Of a stretch of 64,000 bases of DNA, positions 51,387 through 60,912 are shown piece by piece. Numbering within the stretch: position 1 is the stretch's first letter; each line of letters begins with the position of its first letter. The translations under genes and the position numbers were made by a program. The stretch comes from Paenibacillus sp. HWE-109 (lineage in GTDB: Bacteria; Bacillota; Bacilli; Paenibacillales; NBRC-103111), in assembly GCF_022163125.1 (NCBI RefSeq), contig NZ_CP091881.1:7552501-7616500 (forward strand). Direction: 5' to 3'. The notes under the pieces were generated by a model. The model was not told where the DNA came from. It worked only from the letters and a program-made list of their open reading frames with translations, and made no database searches.

Positions 51387-51427
51387 TTTTTTTGCGGCAG
51401 CAGAAAAAATAAATCCATTGATTTACA

Positions 51428-51474
51428 ATACAACTTGTATCATATAATATTAATAATGATACAATTTGTTTCAT
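51428..51474 (+). promoter_or_regulatory. Overlapping inverted-repeat operator before adhesin 2
   Basis: Half-sites of one motif alternate in orientation: ATACAA-C-TTGTAT (51428-51440), TTGTATCAT (51435-51443), ATGATACAA (51456-51464) and TTGTTTCAT (51466-51474). The last pair forms ATGATACAA-T-TTGTTTCAT. A TATAAT (51443-51448) lies within the array, so a repressor bound here would cover the promoter. The cognate regulator is not identified. Confidence 0.6.
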
Positions 51475-51540
51475 ATTCTATGTCTACAAGCAAATAGTCT
51501 ATACCAAGCTTGAATCGTGAATGGAGGTATGAAAAAAATT

Positions 51541-54500
51541 ATGTTAAAGAAAAAAACGAGTACACTGCTCATTGCCCTATTAATTTTTATGCAGAGTATT
51601 TACGGAGTAGGCTTTTTTGCGAAGGCGAGTGCGGCTGCGATTTCAAACAACATTATTGACAGTGTTACACTAGTTGTATATGACAGCTCAGGGCAAGTCG
51701 TCACAGGCAATGTTTATGAGCCGAATGCCAAGGTGCAGGTAGACTATGCGTGGTCGCTGCCGAACAGCCATGGGTATAAGGCTGGTGATACGTTTGCGTT
51801 CACACTGCCGCAGCAATTTTTACTTTATAATGATATCAGCGGTGGTTTGATGATGGGGCAGGAGCAATTAGGAACTTTCCATGTGGACCGGGCCAGCCAT
51901 CAAGTGCTGATTACGTTTAATAATTACATTGAAAGTCATGATAATGTCCATGGCACGCTAACCTTCAAAACGCAATTGGATAAAAGCCAGCTTACGGAAA
52001 ATACCGTGGTAACGATTACGATTCCGATTAAGACCGGCGAGCAAGTCTTCACCCTTCATCTCAGGCCGACCGTAACGTCAACGATTGAGAAGAGTGGCGT
52101 ATCGTCAGGCATCAACTCCAAGAGTATCGATTGGACGATCGATGTGAATAAGATGCTGGACTCCGTTCAGAACGCAGTGGTCGTCGACGTTATTCCAGAT
52201 GGCTTATCTGTTCCTGTTACTGTAGCTGTCTATGATCTGACCGTTAAGCTTGATGGTTCTGTTCTGCAAGGCGGGCTGCTGGATAGCAGCAAATATACAG
52301 TAAGTGCCAGCGGAGCAACACTTTCCGTTCATTTTACCGATAGTCCGATTCAAACGGCTTACCGCCTCCAGTTCAGCACACCAATCGTTGATTTGAATAA
52401 GGAGTCGTTCGTGAATAAAGCCACTTTCGGGGGCACCAATAAGCCGCCTGTGGAGGCGTCCGCGACGGTGCAGGTCTCGCTGGGCAGCGCTCTGGACAAA
52501 ATCGCGGAGAGCTATGATCCCATTACACAAACGATCGGTTGGGCAATCAAATATAATTATAATGAGCGGACAATTCCACAGTCTGCGGCATTCCTGACAG
52601 ACCTCTTCAACGATACGCATGAACTGGTCGCGGGATCCATGCATATCTATCCGGTTAAGCTAAATCCGACTGGTGGGGAGACGCTCGGCAATGAATTGCC
52701 GGGTGCGAGTTATACCGTGACACCAGAAGCTGCAGCAGGCAAAAATGGCTTCAAACTACAGTTTAACAGCAGCATTTCTTCCGCATATAAGATTGTATAC
52801 ACGACCAAGGCGATTAATCGAGTATATGACAATGTGACTATTACCAATCGGGTTATATCGGGCAGTGGATCAAGCGATTCCGCCTCACAAGCTGTTGAAC
52901 AGCTAATCGCGACCAAGTATCCAGGAACAGCAGATTATCAAGCGAAAACCGTGGATTGGCATATACTCATCAACAAAGACAGCCAGTTGATGAACAATGT
53001 GGTTGTAACGGACACCTTTCCGAGTAAAGGCTTGCGTTTCGTGCCAGGGTCATTAGTCATCAAAAAGGGATCCGTTCTGATGCCCTCAACAGAGTACACG
53101 CTCAATAGCGCTGTTGCTCCTGACGAAGGCTTCACGGTTAAATTTTTGACGGCCATTGCAGATCCTATTTCAATTGATTACAAGACAGAATTTAATCTGG
53201 ACTGGATCAGTCCGCTTGGGTCCACCAACAATTTCATTAACGCGGCCCAAATTGAATGGTCTAACAACCCTAGCGATTCACATATCAAGAAAGTGACATC
53301 CACATTTATTCCAAGGAATGAAGTGAAGAACAACGGATTTAAATTTGGTGCCTACAACGCAGCTTCCAAACAAATTACTTGGACCATAGGCATCAACTAC
53401 AATGGCAAACCTCTTGAAACGGCTAGCCTGCAGGATACTATAGAGCCTAATCAGAAGCTTATCGACGGATCGGTTGCCGTGTATGCCATGACAATTCCGG
53501 CAAATGGAAGTCCAACCATGGGTGCGCCAGTTAGTCCAGCCTCCTATACGTACAGTTTGGTTGGCAATAAACTGATTGTTAAATTCCCGCAACCTTTCTC
53601 TAAGCCTTATTATGTTGTATTTAAAACCAGTGTACAGGGACAATTGGTTCACAGTACGATTTCCAATACTGCTCGATTATTTGTTGGGGAAACTCCGGTG
53701 TCAGGCAATCTGAGCGCCACGCTTACTATCCCGAATGGCGGCGAGTTTGTGAATAAAACCGGGGAGCAAAGCGGGGACAAAATTAACTGGACGATCTATA
53801 TTAATCGCAGTCAATCCACGCTGTCTGAAGCCCGAATTGTCGATACGCCAACAACAAATCAAGTGCTGCTGCCAAATACATTCCATGTGTTTAAGGCAAC
53901 AGCAGCTATCAACGGTAATTTAACCAAAGGTTCCGAGTTAGAAAAAGGGAAGGATTATACGGTAGTATTCAAAACGAATAATGACGGGAAGCCGATTTTT
54001 GAATTAAGCTTTGCTGAAACCATCTCGACAGCTTATATCTTGGAGTATCAATCTCTCATAACGGCAAATGACCACGATAAAATTTCCAATAATATCATTT
54101 TGAGTGGCAAAAATGTCAGTACGGTCATTGAAGAAAAGACGAAGGATATTATCGTGGGTGTATCGGGCGGGTCAGGAACAGGCGGAGGCGTCCGAAGCTC
54201 AATAACGGTCAAGAAGCTGGATTCAGTCAATAACGGCTTATTGCTGAGCGGCGCTACGTTTGATTTGTTCCGGAAATCCGGGGAATCCAAAACGTTAATT
54301 AACACGCTTACTACCGGTGAGACAGGGTTTGTAGTCTTTAAGGAATTGCTTGCAGGCGAATATACGGTGAAAGAGAAGACTGCTCCTACCGGCTACAATT
54401 TGAATTTGGAAGAGAATGCAGTGACTCTTCACTCCGGGGAAGAGTTTAACTTAAACGTGATAAACGTTAAAAAGTCGGATCCCCCAGATCCATCGGGTCC

Positions 54501-54855
54501 GGGAACAACCCCGAGCCCTACGGAGACACCGACTTCTACGCCGGTACCAACTAAACCCCCAATCACGGGGACAGGAGGAATCACGCCGACACCAACAGTA
54601 ACACCTGCACCTACTCCAGCGCCGACAATAACGCCAACACCGACGCCAACACCATCGTCAGTTGATCCCAAGCCATCTACGGATTCGGATCCGCCTTTTG
54701 ATGGCGATAATAATGTGCCTTTAGGTGGAATTCCACCTATAACGAAACAAGAAACACTCCCGACGACAGGGGAATCCAGTCATTTGTATGTCGAGTTAGC
54801 AGGTATCACTCTGATTCTTATAGGCTTGCTCTTAAGAAGACGGTTTACGAAGTAA
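51541..54855 (+). CDS. LPXTG-anchored adhesin 2, paralog of adhesin 1
   Basis: This surface protein of about 1104 residues is colinear with adhesin 1. It has a signal peptide (MLKKKTSTLLIALLIFMQSI), five Cna-type modules (W-containing cores at nt 52129, 52534, 52950, 53377 and 53785) and a SpaA/Cna-B-like domain (nt 54199-54470). The Pro/Thr stalk (nt 54481-54660) is shorter, and the sorting signal LPTTG is at residue 1073 with a membrane helix and RRRFTK. It lacks the Ig-like domain of adhesin 1. I start at ATG 51541 by alignment to the paralog; ATG 51529 and GTG 51517 are in frame. The pair looks like an old tandem duplication. Confidence 0.9.
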   Translation: MLKKKTSTLLIALLIFMQSIYGVGFFAKASAAAISNNIIDSVTLVVYDSSGQVVTGNVYEPNAKVQVDYAWSLPNSHGYKAGDTFAFTLPQQFLLYNDISGGLMMGQEQLGTFHVDRASHQVLITFNNYIESHDNVHGTLTFKTQLDKSQLTENTVVTITIPIKTGEQVFTLHLRPTVTSTIEKSGVSSGINSKSIDWTIDVNKMLDSVQNAVVVDVIPDGLSVPVTVAVYDLTVKLDGSVLQGGLLDSSKYTVSASGATLSVHFTDSPIQTAYRLQFSTPIVDLNKESFVNKATFGGTNKPPVEASATVQVSLGSALDKIAESYDPITQTIGWAIKYNYNERTIPQSAAFLTDLFNDTHELVAGSMHIYPVKLNPTGGETLGNELPGASYTVTPEAAAGKNGFKLQFNSSISSAYKIVYTTKAINRVYDNVTITNRVISGSGSSDSASQAVEQLIATKYPGTADYQAKTVDWHILINKDSQLMNNVVVTDTFPSKGLRFVPGSLVIKKGSVLMPSTEYTLNSAVAPDEGFTVKFLTAIADPISIDYKTEFNLDWISPLGSTNNFINAAQIEWSNNPSDSHIKKVTSTFIPRNEVKNNGFKFGAYNAASKQITWTIGINYNGKPLETASLQDTIEPNQKLIDGSVAVYAMTIPANGSPTMGAPVSPASYTYSLVGNKLIVKFPQPFSKPYYVVFKTSVQGQLVHSTISNTARLFVGETPVSGNLSATLTIPNGGEFVNKTGEQSGDKINWTIYINRSQSTLSEARIVDTPTTNQVLLPNTFHVFKATAAINGNLTKGSELEKGKDYTVVFKTNNDGKPIFELSFAETISTAYILEYQSLITANDHDKISNNIILSGKNVSTVIEEKTKDIIVGVSGGSGTGGGVRSSITVKKLDSVNNGLLLSGATFDLFRKSGESKTLINTLTTGETGFVVFKELLAGEYTVKEKTAPTGYNLNLEENAVTLHSGEEFNLNVINVKKSDPPDPSGPGTTPSPTETPTSTPVPTKPPITGTGGITPTPTVTPAPTPAPTITPTPTPTPSSVDPKPSTDSDPPFDGDNNVPLGGIPPITKQETLPTTGESSHLYVELAGITLILIGLLLRRRFTK

Positions 54856-54869
54856 CAGCGGGAAATCAA

Positions 54870-54907
54870 GAGGCAGCTTGCCAGATAAACTGGTAGGCTG
54901 TCTTTTT
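54870..54907 (+). terminator. Terminator after adhesin 2
   Basis: GGCAGC..GCCAG pairs with CTGGTAGGCTGTC around ATAAA, followed by TTTTTATTT. Confidence 0.82.
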
Positions 54908-55008
54908 ATTTTCACGGGAACAACCCATGATTAGACTCTCTCTAAAATGGAAAAACTAGAAAGTAAAACTGCTAGAATGCAAATCAGAGTGTCAGGGAGG
55001 CAAATGAG

Positions 55009-55731
55009 ATGATGATGCAGATTCTTTTAATCACAGACGGATGTTCAAATGTAGGGGTGAGTCCGGTCATAGCCGCGGCGCAAGCGCAGGGAGAAGGTGT
55101 GACCGTGAATGTGATTGGCGTTATCGATCACGGAGAGCTGGGGGTGCTAGGCTCAGAGGAGATTAAAGAGATCGCCGCTGCCGGAGGAGGGATGAGCCGA
55201 ATTGTGAATTCGGGTCAACTTTCGCAAACCGTTCAGATGATGACGCGCAAAACCGTTACTACAACGATCCAGCATGCCGTAGGCAAAGAGTTACAGAGTA
55301 TTCTAGGTGTAAATCAATTAGAGCAGCTGTCGCCTGACAAGCGGTCTCAGGTCGTTCAGGTGATCGATACGATGAGTGAAACGTCTTCCCTTCGTGTAGC
55401 GCTTCTAATAGATGCCAGTGCTAGTATGAAACCGAAACTTGCAGCAGTTCGTGAGGCGATTCATGATCTTCTATTGAGTCTTAGGGCGCGCAGTGGGAAG
55501 AGTGAATTAGCGGTTTTTCACTTCCCATCAACCAAAACAAGCGATCAGGAACTGGAAATGGATCTGAATTGGACGAATCAGCTTGCAAATTTAGACAAGA
55601 TGTTCTATAAAATAAACATGAAGGGTACGACGCCGACAGGTCCTGCTATGCTGCAAACGCTGCAGTTCATGACGGAAAAACCTTTCTCACCAAAAACCGA
55701 GGATGGGATGCTGAGTGACTACGTGGTATGA
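55009..55731 (+). CDS. yabS: VWA-domain protein YabS
   Basis: This 240-residue protein has a von Willebrand A domain in the C-terminal half, whose metal site DASASM (near residues 135-140) is intact. The N-terminal part (LLITDGCSNVGVSPVIAAA) is a second VWA-like half. In B. subtilis yabS lies beside yabT and is linked to sporulation; its function is unknown. AGGGAGGCAAATGAG precedes the ATG. Its end overlaps the kinase start by 17 bp, so the two are co-translated and may work together. Confidence 0.87.
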   Translation: MMMQILLITDGCSNVGVSPVIAAAQAQGEGVTVNVIGVIDHGELGVLGSEEIKEIAAAGGGMSRIVNSGQLSQTVQMMTRKTVTTTIQHAVGKELQSILGVNQLEQLSPDKRSQVVQVIDTMSETSSLRVALLIDASASMKPKLAAVREAIHDLLLSLRARSGKSELAVFHFPSTKTSDQELEMDLNWTNQLANLDKMFYKINMKGTTPTGPAMLQTLQFMTEKPFSPKTEDGMLSDYVV

Positions 55732-56620
55732 GGATGCCTTCCGTCCAGGATCAGAAATCCGAGGGAAATGGAACGGCCGCGTCTATATGGTCGAACGTTT
55801 ATTAGGTGCTGGTTCTAATGGGATTGTGGCTCTCGTACGTAGAGGGACTGGTAGATTTGCTCTGAAAGCAGGTCACGAAACCGTTGATCATCAATCTGAG
55901 ATTAACTCGTTGCTGGCCATATCGCTGACGGAGACCTCGTTCAAGAATTTTTTAATCGATGCTGATGATATGACAGTGGGAGAGAAAGAAATTTCTTTCT
56001 ACGTCATGCGTTATATTGAAGGAATGACCATTTCTGATTTTATACATAAGCGCGGACATGATTGGGTTTATGTCATCGGTACGAATCTGCTGCGCAAATT
56101 AACGGAATTGCATCGCAATGGCTATATATTCGGGGATTTGAAGATTGAGAATATGATTGTTTCGAATTATGGGGATGTGGATCTCATCGATTTTGGCGGA
56201 GTCACGTCCAAGGGAAGAGCGATTAAGCAATTAACGGAAGTCTACGATCGCGGCTTTTGGAACAAAGGAGAACGTATCGCAGAGGAAAGTTATGATTTGT
56301 TCTCTTTTGCTATTTTGCTGTTGAAATCGCTGGATCAGCGGAATCGGTTTACTGGATTAACGCAAACCCTGCCGCAAACCAGAGATTTGGAGCAACTAAC
56401 CGCCATTATTCGTGAGAATGCAGTTGCTGCTCATATCGCGCCATTTCTGCATAAAGCATTGAACGGGGAGTTCCATACTTCCCAGGAAGCTTATCAATAT
56501 TGGCGCTCACTGGTGTCAGGGAAGAAGATAGGGCCATTGACACTGAAGATGCCTTGGCTGAAAATATGCTTCGCTGCTTCGATTTTTATTTTTGGAGCAA
56601 CCGTTTATATTTATTGGTAG
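55715..56620 (+). CDS. yabT: Hanks-type serine/threonine kinase YabT
   Basis: This 301-residue kinase with a C-terminal membrane helix (about 282-300) resembles B. subtilis YabT, a sporulation-septum kinase activated by DNA that phosphorylates RecA and other proteins. Visible motifs are the Gly-rich loop LLGAGSNGIV, the lysine in FALKAG, catalytic FGDLKIENM (the HRD histidine is replaced, reading YIFGD) and IDFGG. An extracellular PASTA or sensor domain is absent. The GTG start lies inside yabS, with GAGGATGGG ahead. tilS follows 14 bp later. Confidence 0.9.
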   Translation: MTTWYEDAFRPGSEIRGKWNGRVYMVERLLGAGSNGIVALVRRGTGRFALKAGHETVDHQSEINSLLAISLTETSFKNFLIDADDMTVGEKEISFYVMRYIEGMTISDFIHKRGHDWVYVIGTNLLRKLTELHRNGYIFGDLKIENMIVSNYGDVDLIDFGGVTSKGRAIKQLTEVYDRGFWNKGERIAEESYDLFSFAILLLKSLDQRNRFTGLTQTLPQTRDLEQLTAIIRENAVAAHIAPFLHKALNGEFHTSQEAYQYWRSLVSGKKIGPLTLKMPWLKICFAASIFIFGATVYIYW

Positions 56621-56634
56621 AAAGGGAACACCAT

Positions 56635-58050
56635 ATGGAGCACGATCTAGTTGCGAGGGTAGAACAACGTATCAAAGAACAAAAGCTCGTCGCCCCAGGA
56701 GATGTCGTTGTCGTTGCGGTTTCAGGAGGACCTGATTCGGTAGCGCTGCTTCATGTCCTTTTTGTATTGGGGGAGAAGTACAGTTGGCAGTTGGTTGTCG
56801 CTCATGTTAATCATCAATTCCGAGGCGAGGAGTCGGATGCGGAAGCCGCTTTTGTCAACGAACTTGCTGCAAGCAAAGGACTTCCCTGCGAAGTTGGCGT
56901 TATTAATGTGCCGGCTTATATAGAAGAAACTGCTCTCAACGGGCAGGCAGCCGCGCGCGAGAAGCGTTATGAATTCCTGCATCTGGTAGCTGACAAATAT
57001 GGCGCCAACCGTATCGCGCTAGCCCATCACGCCGACGATCAAGCGGAAACGGTCATGATGCGAATTCTTAGAGGGACGGGCCCCTCAGGGCTTACGGGCA
57101 TGCCCGAACGAAGGCTTGAAAAAAAAGTGGAACTCATTCGACCTTTTCTACGTATATACAAAGCAGATATTGTGAACTATTGTGCTCAGCATGAAATGCT
57201 TTATTGTATGGATAGCAGCAATGAGCTGCGGAAGTATTTCCGCAATCAAATTCGTCTTGATGTGCTGCCGATGCTGAAGCCGTATAATGAACAACTTCCG
57301 GAATCACTGAATCGACTAACGGAGCTGATGCAAGCCGAGGATGATTATTTGGCCAGAGAGACCGAACGGGTTTTTCAGCGAATAACCGTGACTGGGCAAG
57401 CTAGTTACCGCTTAGAGCGAGGTGATTTCACCGAACTGCACCTTGCTTTACAAAGGCGTTTGATTAAATTAATATTAAACTGTCTTTGTTTGGGAATGGA
57501 TCGCCTTGAATTTGGGCGAATTGAACGAATTCGCGAGTTGATTGTGCAGGACCAGGTTTCGAATCAAGTCTTACAGGTGGATGAAGAACTTTATATAGTG
57601 AGAGAATATGAAGCTATTCACTTTCAGACGATAGTGCCATCTCCGAAGTCATATGCGTATGAGATCGGTTTTGAGACAAGCGGACTGAGCCTGCCGGAAG
57701 TCGAAGCTAATCTGTACTGCTCCTGGATGTCTGTTCAATCCAATAACAATGTTGATCTTATCTCATCGGCAACGGATGTATATTTGGATCTGGATCAAAT
57801 CCAATTGCCGCTCGTGGTCAGAAATCGACGGTCTGGAGATCGATTGGAACCACATGGTTTAAACGGGTCCAAAAAGGTAAAAGATATGTTCATTGATGCC
57901 AAAATGCCGCTAAGTCGGCGTGATGTCATCCCGTTACTGGTCGATGCTTCCGGGCAAATCCTCTGGATTGCTGGCTTTCGTAGGTCCAAACACGCATTGA
58001 TTGGACCGGATACAGAACGTGTGCTTCATATGAAGCTCGTGCTGCAGTAA
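56635..58050 (+). CDS. tilS: tRNA(Ile)-lysidine synthetase
   Basis: TilS converts C34 of the CAU-anticodon isoleucine tRNA to lysidine, essential for AUA decoding. The 471 residues show the PP-loop SGGPDS (30-35), HVNHQFRGEESDAEA, ARxxRY-like AREKRYEFL and HHADDQAETVMMRILRGTG. The C-terminal substrate-binding domains follow (RNRRSGDRLEPHGLNGSKKVKD region). ATG 56635 is chosen for AAAGGGAAC upstream; the open frame extends further 5' over yabT. tilS-hpt-ftsH is the Bacillus order. Confidence 0.96.
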   Translation: MEHDLVARVEQRIKEQKLVAPGDVVVVAVSGGPDSVALLHVLFVLGEKYSWQLVVAHVNHQFRGEESDAEAAFVNELAASKGLPCEVGVINVPAYIEETALNGQAAAREKRYEFLHLVADKYGANRIALAHHADDQAETVMMRILRGTGPSGLTGMPERRLEKKVELIRPFLRIYKADIVNYCAQHEMLYCMDSSNELRKYFRNQIRLDVLPMLKPYNEQLPESLNRLTELMQAEDDYLARETERVFQRITVTGQASYRLERGDFTELHLALQRRLIKLILNCLCLGMDRLEFGRIERIRELIVQDQVSNQVLQVDEELYIVREYEAIHFQTIVPSPKSYAYEIGFETSGLSLPEVEANLYCSWMSVQSNNNVDLISSATDVYLDLDQIQLPLVVRNRRSGDRLEPHGLNGSKKVKDMFIDAKMPLSRRDVIPLLVDASGQILWIAGFRRSKHALIGPDTERVLHMKLVLQ

Positions 58051-58120
58051 CATGTGTAAATTTCGTTCTTCTAGAATGTAAATTTATAAGGATTCATAAT
58101 ATAATCTAGGGGGTTCATCC

Positions 58121-58660
58121 TTGTACAGCGACATTCAAGAAGTTCTTTACAGCGAAGAACAAATTCAAGGCAAAATCAAAGAACTAGGGGATCAGCTCTC
58201 GAGCGATTACGAAGGTAAGAACCCATTGGTCATTTGTGTACTCAAAGGCGCTTTTATTTTTATGGCTGACTTGGTCAAGCAAATCAGAGTGCCACTGGAA
58301 CTTGATTTCATGGCTGTATCCAGCTATGGTCAATCCACCAAATCTTCCGGCGTTGTCAAGATCATCAAAGATCTGGACGTACCCGTGGAAGGGCGTCACA
58401 TTATAATCGTGGAGGACATTATCGATAGCGGTTTAACGCTTAGTTATCTGATAGATGTGCTAGAACGACGCAATGCCAAGACAATCTCGGTCGTAGCGCT
58501 GTTTAACAAGCCGGCACGCCGAACCGTTGAGCTCGAGCCTGATTATGCAGGATACGTGCTTCCTGATGAGTTCGTAGTCGGATATGGCCTGGATTATGCA
58601 GAGAAATATCGCAACCTTCCATTTGTCGGCATATTGAAACCAGAGATCTACACTAGCTAA
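58121..58660 (+). CDS. hpt: Hypoxanthine(-guanine) phosphoribosyltransferase
   Basis: Salvages hypoxanthine and guanine to IMP and GMP using PRPP. The 179 residues have the PRPP loop IIIVEDIIDSGLTLSYL (near 89-105), the LKGAFIFMADL segment, DFMAVSSYG and VGYGLDYAEKYRNLP. The start is TTG with CTAGGGGG upstream. Position between tilS and ftsH is conserved in Firmicutes. Confidence 0.96.
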   Translation: MYSDIQEVLYSEEQIQGKIKELGDQLSSDYEGKNPLVICVLKGAFIFMADLVKQIRVPLELDFMAVSSYGQSTKSSGVVKIIKDLDVPVEGRHIIIVEDIIDSGLTLSYLIDVLERRNAKTISVVALFNKPARRTVELEPDYAGYVLPDEFVVGYGLDYAEKYRNLPFVGILKPEIYTS

Positions 58661-58757
58661 TGTCATTTCCCGCAGGCCCGCCAATGCTGTTATGTTGTAG
58701 TGCTTTACCGGGATGTGGTAAAATAATAAAAGTGTGCCGTTCGAGAGGAGGCTAGGG

Positions 58758-60710
58758 ATGAATCGAATTATCCGGAATACCGGTTTTTATTTACTTATAT
58801 TTTTGGTAACCGTAGGTATCGTCCATTTCATCAGTACCCAGAATGAACAAAAGGAGTTAATTACTTACGACAAATTCCGCCAAGCGGTTGTTAACAAAAA
58901 TGTGGAATCCGTCACGCTGAAGTTTGATGGATACACCTATTTGATTAAAGGTAAGTATATTAACCCGCCAAGTGGTGCTGATAAGAAGAGCTTTGAAACC
59001 CATGCCCCGTATGAGCCTTTGGTCGTTCAATTAATTGAAGCCAATGGCGTACCGCAAGAAACATACGAGACCATGGAACGGGATAGTGTATGGATTAGTT
59101 TCCTAACTTCCATTATTCCATTCGTCATTATCTTCATCTTGTTTTTCTTCCTGTTGAATCAGGCTCAAGGTGGCGGCGGGAAAGTAATGAACTTCGGCAA
59201 GAGCCGTGCCCGCTTATATAATGAAGAGAAGAAACGTGTCACGTTCGAGGATGTGGCAGGTGCAGATGAAGAGAAGCAAGAATTAATCGAGGTTGTTGAG
59301 TTCCTCAAGGATCCACGGAAATTCGCAGCTGTCGGTGCAAGAATTCCCAAAGGGGTTCTCTTGAATGGTCCTCCGGGAACAGGTAAAACATTGCTAGCAA
59401 GAGCAGTCGCTGGTGAAGCAGGCGTGCCGTTCTTCAGCATCTCCGGTTCTGATTTCGTTGAGATGTTCGTCGGTGTCGGCGCATCCCGTGTTCGTGACTT
59501 GTTCGAGAACGCGAAGAAGAACTCTCCTTGTATTATCTTTATCGATGAGATTGATGCGGTTGGTCGTCAACGTGGCGCAGGCTTAGGCGGCGGACATGAT
59601 GAGCGTGAACAAACCTTGAATCAATTGCTTGTTGAGATGGATGGATTTGGCGCAAACGAAGGTATCATTATCGTAGCAGCAACGAACCGTCCTGACATTT
59701 TGGACCCGGCATTATTGCGTCCAGGCCGTTTCGACCGTCAAATTACGGTAGATCGTCCGGATATCAAAGGCCGCGAAGCGGTTCTGAAAGTACATGCTCG
59801 CAACAAACCACTTGCCAAAGACGTGAAGCTGGATTCTCTATCACGCTACACAACTGGATTCACAGGTGCTGATCTAGAAAATTTATTGAACGAAGCGGCG
59901 CTGATTGCTGCTCGTCGTAACCGTAAAGATATTTCCATGGCTGAGGTTGAGGAAGCTTTTGACCGTATCATTGTTGGTACGCAGAAGAAGAGCCGAATTA
60001 TCAGCGATGCAGAGAAGCGCATTGTTGCTTATCATGAAGCCGGACACGCAATCATCGGATATTACGCCGAGAATGCCGATATGGTACACAAAGTTACGAT
60101 CGTTCCGCGCGGACGCGCTGGCGGTTACGTGATGATGCTGCCCAAAGAAGGCGAAGATCGCATGATGCAGACGAAGAACGAATTGCTGGATAAAGTAACA
60201 GGACTCTTGGGTGGCCGCGTTTCCGAGGAATTATTCATCGGTGAAATCGGTACTGGGGCGTACAGTGACTTCCAGAAGGCAACGGGTATCGTTCGTCGCA
60301 TGATTATGGAATACGGAATGAGCGACAAGCTCGGACCGATGCAATTCGGCAGTTCCCAAGGCCAAGTGTTCTTAGGACGCGATATCGGCCATGAACAGAA
60401 CTATAGTGATGCTATTGCGTATGAAATTGATCAAGAGATGCAAAGCTTTATCCGCACCTGCTATGATCGTGCTCGCGCAATGCTGACTGAACATGCCGAC
60501 CAAATTCATCTCGTAGCCAAAACGTTGCTTGAGAAAGAAACGTTGGACAAAGATGAGATCATTGCGCTTTTGGAGAAAGGCAGATTGAGTGACGGCACAG
60601 ATGATGAAGAAGTCAAAGTGAACATTCAAGGTCAAAGCCAATCCAGTGACAGCAATAAATTAGAGTTCGACAAAGAGAAAGATCCGAACTCGGATCAATC
60701 CGAAGAGTAA
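58758..60710 (+). CDS. ftsH: ATP-dependent zinc metalloprotease FtsH
   Basis: This membrane-anchored AAA+ protease degrades misfolded membrane and regulatory proteins. Of 650 residues, two membrane helices (about 8-25 and 113-133) flank an extracytoplasmic domain. The AAA domain has Walker A GPPGTGKT (about 204), Walker B IIFIDEID and the SRH arginines (RPGRFDRQI). The peptidase zinc site HEAGH is at about 425. An acidic, Ser/Gln-rich tail ends it. ATG 58758 is supported by AGAGGAGG 7 nt upstream. Unlike B. subtilis, where coaX follows, nadA follows here. Confidence 0.97.
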   Translation: MNRIIRNTGFYLLIFLVTVGIVHFISTQNEQKELITYDKFRQAVVNKNVESVTLKFDGYTYLIKGKYINPPSGADKKSFETHAPYEPLVVQLIEANGVPQETYETMERDSVWISFLTSIIPFVIIFILFFFLLNQAQGGGGKVMNFGKSRARLYNEEKKRVTFEDVAGADEEKQELIEVVEFLKDPRKFAAVGARIPKGVLLNGPPGTGKTLLARAVAGEAGVPFFSISGSDFVEMFVGVGASRVRDLFENAKKNSPCIIFIDEIDAVGRQRGAGLGGGHDEREQTLNQLLVEMDGFGANEGIIIVAATNRPDILDPALLRPGRFDRQITVDRPDIKGREAVLKVHARNKPLAKDVKLDSLSRYTTGFTGADLENLLNEAALIAARRNRKDISMAEVEEAFDRIIVGTQKKSRIISDAEKRIVAYHEAGHAIIGYYAENADMVHKVTIVPRGRAGGYVMMLPKEGEDRMMQTKNELLDKVTGLLGGRVSEELFIGEIGTGAYSDFQKATGIVRRMIMEYGMSDKLGPMQFGSSQGQVFLGRDIGHEQNYSDAIAYEIDQEMQSFIRTCYDRARAMLTEHADQIHLVAKTLLEKETLDKDEIIALLEKGRLSDGTDDEEVKVNIQGQSQSSDSNKLEFDKEKDPNSDQSEE

Positions 60711-60728
60711 CAAGCAATAGCAACTCGT

Positions 60729-60762
60729 AAATCCGGTGTACACGTCAGGTGTACCCGGATTT
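60729..60762 (+). terminator. Terminator after ftsH
   Basis: AATCCGGTGTACA pairs with TGTACCCGGATT around a short loop, followed by TTTTC. Confidence 0.78.
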
Positions 60763-60788
60763 TCTGGTTATTTCGGCCTTTTTGCGCA

Positions 60789-60848
60789 TTGACAGGGGAT
60801 GCGGGAATGTGTAAATTAGTTGTAAATCTCTAATTTTCTAAAGATTAG
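60789..60848 (+). promoter_or_regulatory. Putative nadABC promoter and operator
   Basis: TTGACA (60789-60794), a 17-nt spacer and TAAATT (60812-60817) suggest a sigma-A promoter. Inverted arms AAATTAG (60813-60819) and CTAATTT (60830-60836), then CTAA-AGA-TTAG (60838-60848), overlap the -10 and expected start site. This is where an NAD-pathway repressor could act; the regulator is inferred only from gene function. Confidence 0.45.
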
Positions 60849-60912
60849 ATCATACTACTTTTAGATAAGATAGTTAGTCCATTTTACGTCCCAGATAGGG
60901 GAGGAAGCATCC

